Shown piece after piece: positions 1 to 8,592 of a DNA stretch of 64,000 nt (the first letter of the stretch is position 1; each line of letters begins with the position of its first letter). The translations under genes were made by a program, and so were the position numbers. A model generated the notes under the pieces. The model made no database searches. It was given only the letters and a program-made list of their open reading frames with translations, and was not told the origin of the DNA. The stretch is taken from contig NZ_CP073343.1 in NCBI RefSeq assembly GCF_024397855.1, positions 2,356,001 through 2,420,000 on the forward strand. Reading direction: 5' to 3'. This DNA is from Marinomonas rhizomae (lineage in GTDB: Bacteria > Pseudomonadota > Gammaproteobacteria > Pseudomonadales > Marinomonadaceae).

Positions 1-1
1 C

Positions 2-448
2 ATAAAAGATCGTGAAAATGCATTAAAAGAAGTCATTACCAATAGACTTTCTAAAAACGAACGTTCAGCAACTTTAGCTCGCTGGATGCCCCAAGGCCCT
101 ATTGTGATGTCTTCGCAGATCTTCTCTACCGATGTGCTTGCTGCGACCGGATTCATCATTAATGATGCTGGTGTTATCAAAGAAGGCCGCCCACATAGTA
201 GCCCTCTTAGTTTAGAAAACTTAACTAAAGTTGATAGTGCTTGGTTATTCTTGGCAACACTCAATAGTGAAGGTAAAGATGCTTTGGAAGCTGCTAAAAC
301 ATCGCCGTCTTTCTCTCGCCTTAATGTAGTAAAAGAAGACAAGGTTATCGCAGTAAATGGACAACTTTGGACAAGCGCTGCTGGCCCACTTGCCGCACAT
401 GCCATTCTTGATGACATTCAAACAGTGTTTGACCAAAAAATTAAATAA
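2..448 (+). CDS. Siderophore ABC transporter substrate-binding protein, 3' part
   Basis: This is the C-terminal 148 residues of a periplasmic binding protein; the reading frame is open to the left edge, so the start lies outside the window. It resembles the C-terminal lobe of FecB/FepB-type class III binding proteins that deliver ferric siderophores to FecCD permeases. The assignment rests on the general fold pattern (a long helix, then RWMPQGPIVM, ATGF, and a closing AAHAILDDI helix) and on the three importer genes that follow directly. The gap to the first permease gene is 17 bases, so the four genes form one operon. The promoter and any Fur box would be upstream of the window. The ligand cannot be told from this fragment; a heme or cobalamin binder is less likely but possible. 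Confidence 0.8.
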   Translation: MKDRENALKEVITNRLSKNERSATLARWMPQGPIVMSSQIFSTDVLAATGFIINDAGVIKEGRPHSSPLSLENLTKVDSAWLFLATLNSEGKDALEAAKTSPSFSRLNVVKEDKVIAVNGQLWTSAAGPLAAHAILDDIQTVFDQKIK

Positions 449-465
449 TAAGATATCTACTCTAA

Positions 466-1485
466 ATGATTAGTTGGTTTCACATACCTCCTGCACAGCG
501 TCCACTATTTAGCTTGTTTGTGCCAGCACTCTTAGTGCTGGCACTTTGCTGTTTCTGTAGCTTATTGTTTGGTGCTGGCGGCTTAAGCCTTCAAGCTTCC
601 TTTCAAACCTTATTAGGCAATGGTTCTGCAGACGACCAATTCACCGTATTTCATTTACGCGCAAACAGAACACTTGTTGGTTTATTTGTCGGTCTAACAT
701 TGGGAATTGCTGGCGCGCTTATGCAAGCTGTTGCTCGTAACCCATTGGCAGAGCCTGGTTTGCTTGGCGTCAGTGCAGGAAGCTCTTTTGCCGTTGCCAT
801 TACCTTGGTACTAGGTGCAAGTACGGCGACATTAACCGTTGGTATTGCTCAACTTGGCGCCTTGATAGGCTGCATTTGTGTGCTTAGCGTCGCTCGCATG
901 CAAGGACAACACAACGACCCCATTCGACTAGTACTGGCCGGTGCAGCACTTTCAAGCCTGTTACTTGCAGTGACCTCTCTATTATTACTGTTTGACCAAA
1001 GAGCCGCCGATGAAATTCGCTTTTGGGTAACCGGTAGCGTTGCAGGCAGAGATACCAACACTCTGTTCTCACTATTACCTTCCATGTTGATTGCTGGGCT
1101 TTGTATCTTATACGCAGCAAAGCCGCTTGCGTCATTAGCACTAGGTGAACGAGTTGCTATTGGCTTGGGACACAAACCGCAACGCATCCGCGCTGTTGTC
1201 ATTGTAGCCGTTGCTTTACTCGTTGGTGGCGCCACCGCGATTGCTGGTCCCGTTGCTTTTATCGGCCTAGTGGTTCCCTTCGCTGCTCGTGCTTTAGTGG
1301 GCCCCGATATTCGTCGTACTTTGTGGTTATGTTTACCACTCGGGCCGATTATTGTTATTGCCGCAGACGTTGTATCACGCCTTGTTGCACAACCAGCCGA
1401 AATGCCGCTAGGCGTACTAACCGCCATTATCGGCGCCCCAGTACTTTTATTGATTGTGCGCTCACGAAGAATGCCGACATTATGA
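466..1485 (+). CDS. FecCD-family ferric-siderophore permease
   Basis: This 339-residue inner-membrane permease belongs to the FecCD/BtuC family, which forms a heterodimer with the next gene product to move ferric siderophores across the cytoplasmic membrane. About ten hydrophobic segments are visible. Family marks include LRANRTLVGLFVGLTLGIAGALMQ near residues 63-86, the motif ARNPLAEPGLLGVSAG near 90-105, and GPVAFIGLVVPFAAR near 260, the loop that contacts the ATPase. The ribosome-binding site is weak, so translation may depend on coupling to the binding-protein gene. The stop overlaps the start of the second permease (ATGA). The substrate is not fixed by sequence. Confidence 0.9.
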   Translation: MISWFHIPPAQRPLFSLFVPALLVLALCCFCSLLFGAGGLSLQASFQTLLGNGSADDQFTVFHLRANRTLVGLFVGLTLGIAGALMQAVARNPLAEPGLLGVSAGSSFAVAITLVLGASTATLTVGIAQLGALIGCICVLSVARMQGQHNDPIRLVLAGAALSSLLLAVTSLLLLFDQRAADEIRFWVTGSVAGRDTNTLFSLLPSMLIAGLCILYAAKPLASLALGERVAIGLGHKPQRIRAVVIVAVALLVGGATAIAGPVAFIGLVVPFAARALVGPDIRRTLWLCLPLGPIIVIAADVVSRLVAQPAEMPLGVLTAIIGAPVLLLIVRSRRMPTL

Positions 1486-2567
1486 TAAATCAAAGCCTCT
1501 CGCTTCCTAATGATGAAGAAGTTACATCTGCACCAAGCGGTCACTGTCTATTGCCTTTAGGCCGAAATGCAATTTTATTGATAGAGAAGCCCGCAATAAT
1601 ACGCAACGCTTGGCTGTTAACCTTGTTGGCTATCGCTTGTATCGCAACCCTTGGTATTGGCACCATGCCTATTTCACCAAAAGAAGTCATTGCCGTTTTA
1701 TTTGGTCATGGCAGCTCAATGAGCCAATTCATAGTGCAAGATTTACGTTTACCCCGTTTATTAGCCGCTCTATTCACTGGCGCCGCTTTCAGTTTGGCTG
1801 GCTGTTTAATGCAAACCATGGCAAGAAATCGGCTTGCGACACCAGGCATTATCGGTATAGATAACGCCGCTATGGCATTCGCTGTGTCTTCGGTGGTTGG
1901 TATGGGAATTTCTCTCGCACCTTCCGTGATGGCATTAGCGGGTGCAGCAACGGCAACCGCCTTGGCGTTTGGTTTAGCAGGTGGAAGTGGCACACGAGGA
2001 TATCGTTTCATCGTTGCGGGTATCGGTATTGGTGCCATTGCGGGTGCGATAACACAATTACTCTTAAGCCAAGTCAGTATAGATGTAGCAAACAGCGCTT
2101 ACCCTTGGACGGTCGGTAGTTTAAGCGCTCGCGATCCTATGATGGTAAAGGTATTAGGCATTGGTCTAGGCGTTTGCTTAGTTGCTTGCTTACTTTTCGC
2201 CTCTCAGTTTGCCTTGATGCCCTTCTCTGACCAAGTAATCACAGCCCTTGGAGCCAATATCAAATCAATTCGGATTATTACGTTAGTCTTGTGTATCACA
2301 CTAACAGGCCTTGCCGTTGCCGTTGCAGGACCTGTTGGTTTAGTCGCCTTAATCGGCCCTGAAATTGCACGAGTTCTGGCACGCTATCGTGGTATTCCAT
2401 TAATAAGCTCTGCACTGACTGGCGCCTTAGTAATGATAATCGCTGACCTCTTTGGTCGAACTGTATTATCCCCAATAGAACTACCTGTTGGTATAGTCAC
2501 TGCCGTTGTTGGCGGCCCTTACTTAATTTGGATACTTGTTCGACGCACTTCAAGGACTTCACTATGA
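1482..2567 (+). CDS. FecCD-family ferric-siderophore permease, second subunit
   Basis: This 361-residue membrane protein is the partner of the preceding permease. It has the same FecCD signatures: LRLPRLLAALFTGAAFSLAGCLMQ followed by ARNRLATPGIIGIDNAA, and GPVGLVALIGPEIAR in the ATPase-contacting loop near residue 290. I place the start at the ATG at 1482, which overlaps the previous stop as ATGA. The frame stays open for a further 53 codons upstream, but that stretch lies inside the first permease gene and is not permease-like. An N-terminal extension of about 45 residues precedes the first membrane segment; it is somewhat long for the family. The gene overlaps the ATPase gene by four bases. 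Confidence 0.9.
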   Translation: MINQSLSLPNDEEVTSAPSGHCLLPLGRNAILLIEKPAIIRNAWLLTLLAIACIATLGIGTMPISPKEVIAVLFGHGSSMSQFIVQDLRLPRLLAALFTGAAFSLAGCLMQTMARNRLATPGIIGIDNAAMAFAVSSVVGMGISLAPSVMALAGAATATALAFGLAGGSGTRGYRFIVAGIGIGAIAGAITQLLLSQVSIDVANSAYPWTVGSLSARDPMMVKVLGIGLGVCLVACLLFASQFALMPFSDQVITALGANIKSIRIITLVLCITLTGLAVAVAGPVGLVALIGPEIARVLARYRGIPLISSALTGALVMIIADLFGRTVLSPIELPVGIVTAVVGGPYLIWILVRRTSRTSL

Positions 2568-3409
2568 CGGCTACGTCTCTACAATTTACACAGACACCTA
2601 AAGAAAATACTTACAAAACATCCTTGGCACACCTAGGTGCAGAAAAGCTAACCTTAAAACACGGCAAAACTAGCATCATTGAAAACCTAGATGTTTCGCT
2701 ACCAGAAGGAAAGGTGACCGCTATTGTGGGGCCAAATGGCTGCGGTAAATCAACATTGCTGAATGGCTTGTCTCGTGTTCACTCACCAAGCTCTGGTGTA
2801 GTACTACTAGACGGTAAAGACATTCACACACTCCCTTCTAAAGAAGTCGCGAGGCAGCTCGCCCTCTTGCCACAAGACACACTCGCACCTGACGGCATTA
2901 CAATCGAAGAACTTATTCGTTTTGGTCGCCACCCTCACCAAAGCTTGTTAAAGCAATGGGCAATGGATGACCAGCAAGCTATTAATTACGCCTTAAACGC
3001 CGCAGATTTAGAAGGGCTCAAAGATCGATTGTTAGACACACTCTCAGGCGGACAGCGCCAACGTGCTTGGATAGCCATGTCGATTGCCCAAGAAACGCCA
3101 TTACTTTTGTTGGATGAGCCTACATCGGCACTGGACTTGGGGCATCAGATTGAAGTGTTTGAATTGATACGACATTTATCCAAACAAGGTAAAACCCTCG
3201 CAATGGTGGTTCATGATTTGCCCAGTGCTTGCCGTTATTCAGATCATATTATTGCTATGAAAAAAGGTGAAATCATCACCCAAGGCAGCCCAAAAGAGGT
3301 AATGACAAAAGAGCTGGTACGTGAATTATATGGTGTTGAATGCGACTTAATTCCGGACCCAATGACTGGCAGTCCTATTCTCATTAATATGAAGCGAGTT
3401 AGAAACTAA
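2564..3409 (+). CDS. FecE-type ATPase of siderophore importer
   Basis: This 281-residue ABC ATPase powers the iron-siderophore importer encoded by the three genes before it. Visible motifs are Walker A GPNGCGKST (about residue 55), the signature LSGGQRQRAWIAM (about 160), Walker B LLLLDEPTSALD and the switch histidine in VVHDL. The start is the ATG at 2564, which overlaps the permease stop (ATGA); an in-frame start 36 bases earlier lies in the permease gene. About 20 non-conserved residues precede the ATPase core. FecE/FepC/FhuC-type proteins are about 255-270 residues long, so the size fits. A terminator hairpin follows 11 bases after the stop. Confidence 0.92.
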   Translation: MTATSLQFTQTPKENTYKTSLAHLGAEKLTLKHGKTSIIENLDVSLPEGKVTAIVGPNGCGKSTLLNGLSRVHSPSSGVVLLDGKDIHTLPSKEVARQLALLPQDTLAPDGITIEELIRFGRHPHQSLLKQWAMDDQQAINYALNAADLEGLKDRLLDTLSGGQRQRAWIAMSIAQETPLLLLDEPTSALDLGHQIEVFELIRHLSKQGKTLAMVVHDLPSACRYSDHIIAMKKGEIITQGSPKEVMTKELVRELYGVECDLIPDPMTGSPILINMKRVRN

Positions 3410-3420
3410 ATACATACAAA

Positions 3421-3453
3421 GGCAAAACAGGTACTTCATAGACCTATTTTGCC
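3421..3453. terminator. Bidirectional terminator between iron importer and Hsp70 genes
   Basis: GGCAAAACAGGT and ACCTATTTTGCC form a 12-base stem with one mismatch and a 9-base loop. It lies in the 50-base gap between two converging genes. A T-rich stretch follows only on the minus strand, so it is a better intrinsic terminator for the Hsp70 cluster than for the iron operon. Confidence 0.65.
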
Positions 3454-3459
3454 TCCAAA

Positions 3460-6177
3460 TCACAAACGTAAACCCAGCGGTAAGCTCTCACCGACCAAGG
3501 CGTTTAGTTCATCGCTGTTAATCTCGATTTGGCTTTCCAAACGTTCTAACCATTGGGCGGGGCATTTATCTTTTTTGAGTTTATTAGCGACTTTTTTGCG
3601 CATAGCGCTCATCTTGTCAGATTCACCAAGGCTGACTTGGCTCATTAAAACAGCGGCCAACCCTGCTTGCTTGCGTTTCTTCCAATCTTCCTTGAGAACC
3701 GTTTCTAGTATCGGAAAGAGTTTATCCTCTGCAATTCTTTGCTCTTGCTTGCCAGATAAAAGATGACGAGAAGCAATGCGCCCTATCGTCCACCAAGCGG
3801 TATCTGGCTCAGAAGTCTTTTGTAAACGCTTCAGCAACCAATCAATCGTGGTGACTTTATCTTCATTCGACAAACCCTCTAACGCGCCGACCAAACGAAT
3901 TAAATCATCGCTGGATTTAGTCGTCAGTGCTTTCATCTTGTCACGAGAACGCTGCCCTGTTGGGGAATAGTATTGGCTAAACTGTTTAAACAAATGCGTT
4001 TGTTGTTCCACCGATAAGCCACCAGCAATACGACGATATAAGGTCCAATATTGCCCCCATACGGGTGCCGTATCAAACTGAGCGCCAGCTTTAGTAGTAT
4101 TAACGACTTGTTGAACCCGTGCCAAATCATCCGCGGCACCAAAACCTGGGCGTAAACAATAGCCCATGAGCTGCAACCATTGTCGCTCATGCTGGGCGCT
4201 TTTGGTCCGACCCGATTTTACACTTAACAGTTTATCCACCAAACGTCGTGAGGTGGCAAGATTCCAATCATCTCGATTGCCTAACAACTGGTCCAAATCC
4301 TGTTTAAGAGATTTCACTAAGTCTGGATTTTGTTTTTGACCCGCACTGGAAAAACACTTAGCTAAATGCTCTTCAGCTTGCCCCATATTGGCATGCAACA
4401 AACCACTTTCATCAGCTTGCTCAGTCTCTTGTGAGGAACCCACATGGGTAGAGAAATCCAAACGCCACTGGTCTTTCTGATTATTGGCGTTTAACACCAC
4501 TTGCAACACACCAACCTCGGTCATTTGCACCGATAGTGTTACCGCGGTTTCTTGGGATTCGATGGAGCCATCTAGCTCTGTCATCAAGGTTGAAATGTAA
4601 TGCAATCCATTTTGATCACAAACGCTACCGACGACACAATCAATATGGTCATCTGATCGATATAAGGGGAACTGAACTTGCTGACCCAGAGTCACAAAGA
4701 ACTCTTGTTCCAAGCGGATAATCTCACCTTTCAAGGTGTCTTTTGGCAAGATACCGACGAATTGATCTTCGCCAAGCTTCAAATACAAACTGTGTGCCAC
4801 GCCACTTTCAATGCGTGTACTTTCGCCTGCTAAAGCGTTCAAATACATGGCCGCGCCTTTGGCAACCGCGTCGTTGGGTTCGTCTGCACTACAAGCCAAA
4901 ATTGGCTCAGAAGACCAAGTATTGAGCTGCTCTAACAAACGCGACTTCAATATCGGACTATTAAATAAACCACCATTAAACAACACCGCATCAGGCATAG
5001 GCGAGCCTGTTGCTGCTTCAATTACAGTTTTATGCTGCTGCAAAAACGCCGCTAAATGACGTGTAAAAGCGGGATCAGATTCGTAAGGCAAACCCAAGGT
5101 GTGCATGGCGTAATCGCTCTTTTGCACCTTGTCATCGCTATTCACCATAGGAAAAAAGCCATTGTGAATTTGTTCTAACAAAGCATCTCTATAGACATCA
5201 AATTTTTGTGAGCCGCCAATTAAACGACTGCCACCACCAAGAACCGTAATACTTAGGGATTCCGGTGCGCCTTCACCTAACAAGGTTTCTTTTGCCTGAC
5301 GAGTTTGTTGAACCAAAGCCGCTAAGCGCGTAGCTGACAAGGCAGAAATTTGTTTTGGATCTAACTGAAACGCCAAGGCTTGATCTAGATTATCGCCACC
5401 TAGCAATAAATGCTCACCTACGGCAACACGCTTCAGAGATACGCTACTGTTTGAAGGCGCAGACTTGATCGCCACCAAACTAAAATCACTGGTGCCACCG
5501 CCGATGTCGACAACCAAAAGCATCTTTTTATTCGCTAACGCAGCGAGCTTTTCGTCATCACTGATGTAGTGGTAACAGGCCGCCTGCGGCTCTTCAAGCA
5601 GATATAAATCCTGTAAACCTGCCAACTTCGCCGCTTCTAGTGTCAAAGCTCGCGCCTCTTCATCAAAAGAGGCTGGCAAGGTTAACGCGATGGATTGCGA
5701 CTCTAGCGGTGCATCCGCAAAGCGATGGTTCCAGCTTTGCTTAATGTGTAATAAAAGAACTTTACTCGCTTCAAGAGGACTGAGTTTCTTTGAGAACTCA
5801 CTCGCCCAAGGCAAAATAGCGGAGCGTCTATCAACCTGACGATGGCTTAACCAACTTTTCGCGCTTTGTATCAATTGTCCGGCTCGACGCTGGCCTAATG
5901 CCAACGCACCAACACCAACAATGCGCTCTTTATCATGATGGCGCCAAGGCAAAACCGGATCGATTTTACCTACCTCATCGGAGGCCAATACATAAATAGC
6001 ACTGGGCAAATACGCAAACTCTTGCACAGAACCATCCGCCATCACTTGCGGAATGGGCAATAATTCTGGCGCATTTACATTCGAGTCATTTGATACTGGT
6101 ATATAAGAGACAACACAATTGGTTGTCCCCAAATCAATGCCTACGCGATAAGTAGAAGGAAAAGCCGTCTGCGCCAT
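3460..6177 (-). CDS. Large Hsp70-like protein with extended C-terminal domain (DUF3731 type)
   Basis: This 905-residue protein has an Hsp70/actin-fold ATPase at its N-terminus. Phosphate-binding loops are clear: GIDLGTTNCVVSY near residue 14 and VVDIGGGTSDFSL near 225, with VLGGGSRLIGG near 315 and LFNGGLFNSPIL near 400 matching the adenosine motif. Residues from about 590 are helical and not DnaK-like; they match the kind of C-terminal extension described as DUF3731. No EEVD-like tail is present, and the protein is about 270 residues longer than DnaK. A GGGAG ribosome-binding site precedes the start, three bases after the stop of the other Hsp70 gene. Families like this occur with a second short Hsp70 and DUF2760; the client and cochaperones are unknown. 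It is not DnaK, HscA or a cell-shape protein. Confidence 0.85.
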   Translation of the reverse strand: MAQTAFPSTYRVGIDLGTTNCVVSYIPVSNDSNVNAPELLPIPQVMADGSVQEFAYLPSAIYVLASDEVGKIDPVLPWRHHDKERIVGVGALALGQRRAGQLIQSAKSWLSHRQVDRRSAILPWASEFSKKLSPLEASKVLLLHIKQSWNHRFADAPLESQSIALTLPASFDEEARALTLEAAKLAGLQDLYLLEEPQAACYHYISDDEKLAALANKKMLLVVDIGGGTSDFSLVAIKSAPSNSSVSLKRVAVGEHLLLGGDNLDQALAFQLDPKQISALSATRLAALVQQTRQAKETLLGEGAPESLSITVLGGGSRLIGGSQKFDVYRDALLEQIHNGFFPMVNSDDKVQKSDYAMHTLGLPYESDPAFTRHLAAFLQQHKTVIEAATGSPMPDAVLFNGGLFNSPILKSRLLEQLNTWSSEPILACSADEPNDAVAKGAAMYLNALAGESTRIESGVAHSLYLKLGEDQFVGILPKDTLKGEIIRLEQEFFVTLGQQVQFPLYRSDDHIDCVVGSVCDQNGLHYISTLMTELDGSIESQETAVTLSVQMTEVGVLQVVLNANNQKDQWRLDFSTHVGSSQETEQADESGLLHANMGQAEEHLAKCFSSAGQKQNPDLVKSLKQDLDQLLGNRDDWNLATSRRLVDKLLSVKSGRTKSAQHERQWLQLMGYCLRPGFGAADDLARVQQVVNTTKAGAQFDTAPVWGQYWTLYRRIAGGLSVEQQTHLFKQFSQYYSPTGQRSRDKMKALTTKSSDDLIRLVGALEGLSNEDKVTTIDWLLKRLQKTSEPDTAWWTIGRIASRHLLSGKQEQRIAEDKLFPILETVLKEDWKKRKQAGLAAVLMSQVSLGESDKMSAMRKKVANKLKKDKCPAQWLERLESQIEINSDELNALVGESLPLGLRL

Positions 6178-6180
6178 GTA

Positions 6181-7959
6181 TTAAGACTCCCTGACTTGAA
6201 ACTCAATAGTCCAACTTAGGTCTGATTGGGTATCGTGTGCTTGTAACAGCAACAGCCCCAATTCAGTAACACGGGCCGTCAGATAGACTCGCACCATATC
6301 GCCAGCTTGATAATGACCTGCGTCTAATCGTACCGACAAAGGGTTCAATTCATTTAGCTGGGGAACAGAAAACGAAGCAATGACCTTACCTACCGATTCC
6401 ACATTGCTGTTTTTCGATTGGAAGAAACGGAATGTCACACTTTCGCCAACCACAAGAGAAAACTCGTTCGGCAACATTTGCTCTTCTGAACCTTCCTCCA
6501 ACCCAAATGATGCCACACAAATAGCATCCACAGGAGGTGCCATTCCAGGAATCGCTGGCATTGGACTAGCAACGCCAATGTAGTAGTTTGCCGCTAGGCC
6601 ACTTTTTACTTTAACGCCGCCTTCAGCTTGCACTTGGGCATAATATGTCGCGCCTTTAGCAACCGCATGGTCCAAATGAGACGGCGTTAACACAGTTAAT
6701 TCGCGGCCACTCAACGACTCGGCCAGCATAGAAGCCAAACGGGTTTCTAGGGTATTGCGAATGACACTGGCATTGAACACACCACCGTTTAACAACACCT
6801 TGCTTGGTTTCACATCATGCTGAGCTAAGAATTCGCTGATGTGGCGAGTGATCGCTGGATCACCTTCGTAATCCAAGTTAATCGCACTGAAACCACTACG
6901 TGCTGTTTTTTGAGCTTGATCACCTAATTGAACTTGTGGAAAAAAGCCATCAATCAAAAGCTGTTGCACATCGTTCTGCGTCAAGGTTGCTTTGATGCTG
7001 TTATTAAACAGACTGCGACCACGACTAGGCACAACAACGCTCACGTCGCCTAAATCCGCATTGGTTAACAAACGTTCTTTTGCTTCTCGGCAAGCTTGGG
7101 TCAAACCGCTAATTTGCCAAGGCTCAAGATTAGTGCCGTTTTGCGCTAGCTGAGCAGCCAAATGGTAAGTCAGCGTCAAATCCATATTGTCGCCGCCAAG
7201 AAGAATATGACGACCCACAGCGACACGCTCTAGACCAAGCACTCCATCTTGCTCTACCGCTTGGATTAACGATAAATCTGTTGTACCACCACCCACGTCG
7301 ACAACCAAAATATGCTCATTGACATCTAGGCTTTCAGCCCAGCTTTGCTGATCACTTAACCAGGCATAAAATGCCGCTAACGGCTCCTCAATCAAACGAG
7401 CACGCAAACCGACTTTCTCAGCGGCTTGTTCAGTAATAACACGAGCAGCGGGATCAAATGATGCCGGCACGGTAATAACAAGAGTTTGCTCGGCAATTGG
7501 CGCATCAGGGAATTGATGGTCCCATGCACTAACCAAATGCGCTAACAAGGTTTCTGTCACCTGCGCTGGAGACACTTTTTCTACTTCTTCAAGCGCATCC
7601 ACAGGTAATACCGCTTCATCAGCACTCACGCGAGAATGGCACAACCAGCTTTTAGCACTCTGTACCAATCGACCAGAAGATTTCGCACCCAACTCACGCG
7701 CCAGCTGTCCGACAACAAAATCCGCTTTGCCCCAAGGAAGCTGTAAATCGCTCTCTAAAAATTCACCTTGGTGAGGAAAATACACAAAAGAAGGAAGTAA
7801 AGGACGAGCATCCACTTGACCTGCCGCGATAAACTGCGGAATCGCCAATTGTTGAATACGCCCTACTTGATCTGATTCGGTTGCCATTTGGCTAGATGGC
7901 GAATAATAGACAGCCGAATGCGTGGTACCTAGGTCGATACCAATGAAATATTGACTCAT
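6181..7959 (-). CDS. Short Hsp70-like protein, HscC/DnaK type
   Basis: This 592-residue Hsp70 family ATPase has clear nucleotide-binding loops: GIDLGTTHSAVYYSP at residues 7-21, VVDVGGGTTDLSL near 238 and LLNGGVFNASV near 390. A beta-rich region of about 130 residues at the end resembles a reduced substrate-binding domain, and the helical lid of DnaK is missing. The size and NBD resemble HscC more than DnaK. It sits between DUF2760 (three-base gap) and the 905-residue Hsp70 (three-base gap), so the three proteins are surely co-translated and probably act together. GAGGT precedes the start. No J-domain or GrpE gene is nearby, so a partner cochaperone, if any, is elsewhere. Confidence 0.85.
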   Translation of the reverse strand: MSQYFIGIDLGTTHSAVYYSPSSQMATESDQVGRIQQLAIPQFIAAGQVDARPLLPSFVYFPHQGEFLESDLQLPWGKADFVVGQLARELGAKSSGRLVQSAKSWLCHSRVSADEAVLPVDALEEVEKVSPAQVTETLLAHLVSAWDHQFPDAPIAEQTLVITVPASFDPAARVITEQAAEKVGLRARLIEEPLAAFYAWLSDQQSWAESLDVNEHILVVDVGGGTTDLSLIQAVEQDGVLGLERVAVGRHILLGGDNMDLTLTYHLAAQLAQNGTNLEPWQISGLTQACREAKERLLTNADLGDVSVVVPSRGRSLFNNSIKATLTQNDVQQLLIDGFFPQVQLGDQAQKTARSGFSAINLDYEGDPAITRHISEFLAQHDVKPSKVLLNGGVFNASVIRNTLETRLASMLAESLSGRELTVLTPSHLDHAVAKGATYYAQVQAEGGVKVKSGLAANYYIGVASPMPAIPGMAPPVDAICVASFGLEEGSEEQMLPNEFSLVVGESVTFRFFQSKNSNVESVGKVIASFSVPQLNELNPLSVRLDAGHYQAGDMVRVYLTARVTELGLLLLQAHDTQSDLSWTIEFQVRES

Positions 7960-7962
7960 GAG

Positions 7963-8571
7963 TTATACCTCGATTTCAGCTGGCGCTAGAATATTTAGGC
8001 TTTCTGTATTGGTTACTTTTGGCAGACGCGTTTCCGTCACTTTCCAACCAGGATGAATCAGCGTGCCAGAGTATGGGCCATCACCCTCCACTCGACCTTC
8101 AAGCTTGATCTGCTTGGAATCGTAACCAGATGGCACTTCTACACGGCTATTTTCCGCGGCGCTATTCACAGCATCTAGAGACACGACATCGATGGTAAAA
8201 TGTTGCTTCAATACTTTAGAGCAACCAGCGTGAATTTGGCGAGACGCCGCCCCCACATCCGCATCGCTGTAATCATCAATGCTTTCTTGGATGAAATCGA
8301 TAAAGCGCGCTTCTTGTTGTAACAGTTGTAGTAACTGGTGCGCTCCGTCAGCGTTGACTGTATCCAAAACAGGTGCAGCGACTTCGATTTCACGAATCAC
8401 TTCCACTTCTTCTGTTATGACTTTAGGCTCGACTTCGAAGGCAAATTGCTCGCCTTGATCAACCGTTTGACAGCGAGCGGCATAGTCGCCGCTCCCCATG
8501 TATTTAAAGAACTGACCAAAAGCGCCAAAAAAGCGCGGTATAAATGAAACTGGTTTAATTTTATTCGTCAT
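7963..8571 (-). CDS. DUF2760 domain protein, partner of the Hsp70 pair
   Basis: This 202-residue protein has no recognised enzyme motif. I assign it to DUF2760 from its place ahead of two Hsp70-like genes and from the ending DGPYSGTLIHPGWKVTETRLP, a pattern I associate with that family. The first 35 residues (PRFFGAFGQFFKYMGSGDYAARC) look amphipathic, which could mean a membrane-surface or protein-contact segment. The middle is helical and acidic. The first gene of the cluster may be expressed from its own promoter or by readthrough from uup, whose stop is 21 bases upstream. A nucleotide-exchange, adaptor or targeting role for the Hsp70s is a guess. Confidence 0.7.
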   Translation of the reverse strand: MTNKIKPVSFIPRFFGAFGQFFKYMGSGDYAARCQTVDQGEQFAFEVEPKVITEEVEVIREIEVAAPVLDTVNADGAHQLLQLLQQEARFIDFIQESIDDYSDADVGAASRQIHAGCSKVLKQHFTIDVVSLDAVNSAAENSRVEVPSGYDSKQIKLEGRVEGDGPYSGTLIHPGWKVTETRLPKVTNTESLNILAPAEIEV

Positions 8572-8592
8572 AATCTACCCGTTTTGCGCAAT

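Noticed and set aside
849..1544. 231-codon open frame on the minus strand across the first FecCD permease gene
   Set aside because: It is antisense to a clear membrane permease, has a Thr/Ser/Pro-rich low-complexity protein and no ribosome-binding site.
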